A program made the translations under genes and the position numbers. From Litoreibacter sp. (GTDB taxonomy: Bacteria; Pseudomonadota; Alphaproteobacteria; Rhodobacterales; Rhodobacteraceae): a DNA stretch of 7,383 nt. Below the pieces are notes generated by a model that searched no databases, was not told the DNA's origin, and saw only the letters and a program-made list of their open reading frames with translations. The stretch's first letter is position 1; every line of letters begins with the position of its first letter. This document shows, piece after piece, positions 6,105-7,383 of this stretch. Where the stretch lies: assembly GCA_013042765.1 (NCBI GenBank), contig JABDPP010000240.1:1-7383 (forward strand), in the 5' to 3' direction.

Positions 6105-6482
6105 TCAAGCCGATTTCCGGTCGGCCAGATACAAAACTGTTCGCAACAGCGCGGCGAGTAGCGCGTGAGACAGAATCTTGCCCTCGCCACTGCCGATGAA
6201 CTCGTCATTGTCCCGAATAGCGGATTGCCGAAGGGTGCAGTGCCAATGCCCGTCAGGCTCTGCCGCCGTGCCGGTGATCTGAATTGTCCACCCCGGCAGG
6301 ACTGCGTCCACCAGATGAACGATCTCGTCTGTCGTCTTGATATCGCCGGGCGTGATCGCGGCTCCGGCCTTCGTCCGTCCGACGTCTTCCGAGAGAAGGC
6401 GCGCCACATCGTCCAGCGCTGCTCTGTCATGACTGTCTGCCGTTTCGAGCCGCAGAAAGAGTTTCTCCTGATCTTCTGTCAC
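6105..6482 (-). CDS. hypothetical 125-residue protein
   Basis: I read this from GTG 6482 because AAAGGGGAAG precedes it at a good spacing (GGGGA, then 6 nt) and the protein becomes well ordered from there. The longer frame to ATG 6647 would add a low-complexity Gln/Arg/Ala-rich tail and overlap the PEP synthase start. The product is soluble and acidic at its N-terminus, with a helical EDQEKLFLRL...ALDDVARLL segment (residues 3-30), a likely beta pair VLPGWTIQITG (61-71) and DGHWHCTLR (77-85), and a C-terminal hydrophobic helix ILSHALLAALLRTVLYLAD (103-121). There is no signal peptide and I recognise no family or catalytic motif. The helix is too short and charge-flanked to call a membrane anchor with confidence. 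It is divergent from the PEP synthase gene, with 137 bp between starts, so shared regulation is possible. Confidence 0.75.
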   Translation of the reverse strand: MTEDQEKLFLRLETADSHDRAALDDVARLLSEDVGRTKAGAAITPGDIKTTDEIVHLVDAVLPGWTIQITGTAAEPDGHWHCTLRQSAIRDNDEFIGSGEGKILSHALLAALLRTVLYLADRKSA

Positions 6483-6552
6483 GTCGCTTCCCCTTTGTCG
6501 GTTTCGATTGGCTTGGTTCTGCCACTGTGCGGTTTTCCGGGAAGATGGGTGT

Positions 6553-6584
6553 TGATCTGGATCAGCCGCGCGTTTCTGCGCGGC
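6553..6584. promoter_or_regulatory. adjacent dyads in the ppsA upstream spacer
   Basis: Two symmetric elements lie side by side in the divergent spacer. The first is TGATC-TG-GATCA at 6553-6564, a perfect 5-bp arm palindrome. The second is GCCGCGC (6565-6571) and GCGCGGC (6578-6584), a perfect 7-bp stem with a 6-nt loop, 35 bp before the PEP synthase start. No T-run follows on either strand, so it is not an intrinsic terminator. An operator or 5'-UTR hairpin is possible; the regulator is unknown. Confidence 0.4.
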
Positions 6585-6608
6585 GGTAACGTGATCGGCA
6601 GACACTTT

Positions 6609-6615
6609 GGGAGGA
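6609..6615 (+). promoter_or_regulatory. Shine-Dalgarno of the PEP synthase gene
   Basis: GGGAGGAG-type sequence ends 4-5 nt before the ATG at 6620, a strong ribosome-binding site that fixes this start. Confidence 0.75.
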
Positions 6616-6619
6616 GCTG

Positions 6620-7383
6620 ATGTCGGGAAAACCTGATCCGGACTCACGTAATCTGATCTGGCTCGAGAAGCTCAGGCGCGGCGATGTCGGCCTTGTCGGC
6701 GGCAAGAACGCATCGCTTGGGGAGATGCTTCAATCGCTCGATGCCGCCCGGATCCGCGTCCCGCCGGGTTTCGCGACAACGGCGCACGCCTATCGTCAAT
6801 TCGTCGCGGAAAATGAGATTGGGGAAAAGCTCCGGGAGCATCTGGAGCGATTGGCGCAGGAACGGTCGACATTGGCGACGTCGGGGCATGCGATCCGGGA
6901 GACCATCGTAAGCGGGACGTTTCCTGACGCACTGGAGGCCGACATCCGGGCGGCCTATCGCGCTTTGGGCGAGCGGGTTGGCCGAGCGGACCCTTCGGTC
7001 GCGGTCCGGTCTTCGGCCACTGCGGAAGACCTGCCTGATGCCAGTTTCGCCGGTCAGCAGGAGACGTTTCTGAACGTCGTGGGAGAAGAGGCGCTTCTGG
7101 CGGCCTGCCGCCGGTGCTTTGCATCACTCTTCACGGATCGTGCGATCACCTATCGCGAGTTGAAGGGCTTCGACCATCTCGAAGTGGCCCTGTCGATCGG
7201 GGTGCAACTGATGGTACGCGCCGATATCGGTGGGTCAGGGGTCATGTTCTCCATCGATACCGAGAGCGGGTTTGACAAGATCGTCCTGATCAACGCTGCC
7301 TGGGGCCTTGGCGAGAATGTTGTTCAGGGAGCGGTAAGCCCCGACGAATACCAAGTGTACAAACCTTTTCTCGACAAACCGGA
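6620..7383 (+). CDS. ppsA: phosphoenolpyruvate synthase (pyruvate, water dikinase), 5' part
   Basis: The first 254 residues of a protein normally about 800 long, cut by the right edge. The enzyme converts pyruvate, ATP and water to phosphoenolpyruvate, AMP and phosphate in the cytoplasm and feeds gluconeogenesis. The visible part is the N-terminal ATP-grasp nucleotide-binding domain: VGGKNASLGEM (26-36), RVPPGFATTAHAY (46-58), the strongly conserved VRSSATAEDLPD (129-140) with ASFAGQQETFLNV (141-153), FASLFTDRAITYR (167-179), GVQLMVRAD (194-202), SGVMFSIDTESGF (206-218) and WGLGENVVQG (228-237). These blocks match PEP synthase rather than PPDK, which has a different N-terminus. The central phospho-His domain and the PEP-binding TIM barrel lie outside. 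The start is supported by a strong Shine-Dalgarno. A divergent small gene lies upstream. No frameshift is seen in the available part. Confidence 0.95.
   Translation, partial: MSGKPDPDSRNLIWLEKLRRGDVGLVGGKNASLGEMLQSLDAARIRVPPGFATTAHAYRQFVAENEIGEKLREHLERLAQERSTLATSGHAIRETIVSGTFPDALEADIRAAYRALGERVGRADPSVAVRSSATAEDLPDASFAGQQETFLNVVGEEALLAACRRCFASLFTDRAITYRELKGFDHLEVALSIGVQLMVRADIGGSGVMFSIDTESGFDKIVLINAAWGLGENVVQGAVSPDEYQVYKPFLDKP

Noticed and set aside
5810..6430. 206-codon minus-strand frame spanning the spacer between the two minus genes
   Set aside because: It would overlap two better-supported genes in another frame of the same strand and has no recognisable pattern.
6565..6584. GC hairpin as a Rho-independent terminator
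   Set aside because: There is no T-run after it on either strand, and it lies between two divergent gene starts where no gene ends.
6483..6647. N-terminal extension of the small 125-residue protein to ATG 6647
   Set aside because: The added part is low-complexity, overlaps the PEP synthase start and its ribosome-binding site, and the GTG at 6482 has a good Shine-Dalgarno.

Overview
The window looks like chromosomal DNA from a high-GC proteobacterium, most likely an alphaproteobacterium of the Rhodobacterales/roseobacter type. That placement is an inference from GC-rich third codon positions, tight ATGA-type gene coupling and the style of the protein families. There is no rRNA, tRNA, CRISPR array, insertion sequence or phage gene. 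Six protein genes are supported; the two at the edges are cut by the window.

Left part (1-1093, minus): a two-domain protein with an N-terminal HAD-type hydrolase domain and a C-terminal UbiA-type polyprenyl transferase membrane domain, running off the left edge. A divergent spacer of about 200 bp (1094-1295) follows. It holds a short coding-like segment that may be a gene remnant.

Centre (1296-5082, plus): a compact three-gene operon. It encodes an extended-SDR NAD-dependent epimerase/dehydratase, a secreted 584-residue protein whose C-terminal half distantly resembles phosphodiester glycosidases (NAGPA/DUF2233), and a secreted cysteine-rich protein of the formylglycine-generating-enzyme (SUMF1/EgtB/PvdO) family. 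The last two genes overlap by 4 bp (ATGA) behind a near-perfect Shine-Dalgarno, so they are probably made in a fixed ratio. Both seem to have lost the usual active-site residues of their families. Converging on the operon with only 9 bp between stop codons is a minus-strand gene (5092-5991) for another secreted protein of unrecognised family, with a distinctive His/Asp/Tyr motif block.

Right part (6105-7383): a small uncharacterised 125-residue protein on the minus strand, and divergent from it the 5' third of a phosphoenolpyruvate synthase gene, cut by the right edge. The 137-bp spacer between them carries two adjacent dyad symmetries.

The most interesting block is 2348-5991. Three exported proteins of unusual or unknown type lie side by side, next to an epimerase and a polyprenyl-transferase-like gene. 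A reasonable inference is an envelope or periplasmic function connected with a polyprenyl-linked sugar or lipid, but nothing in the sequence proves the proteins work together.
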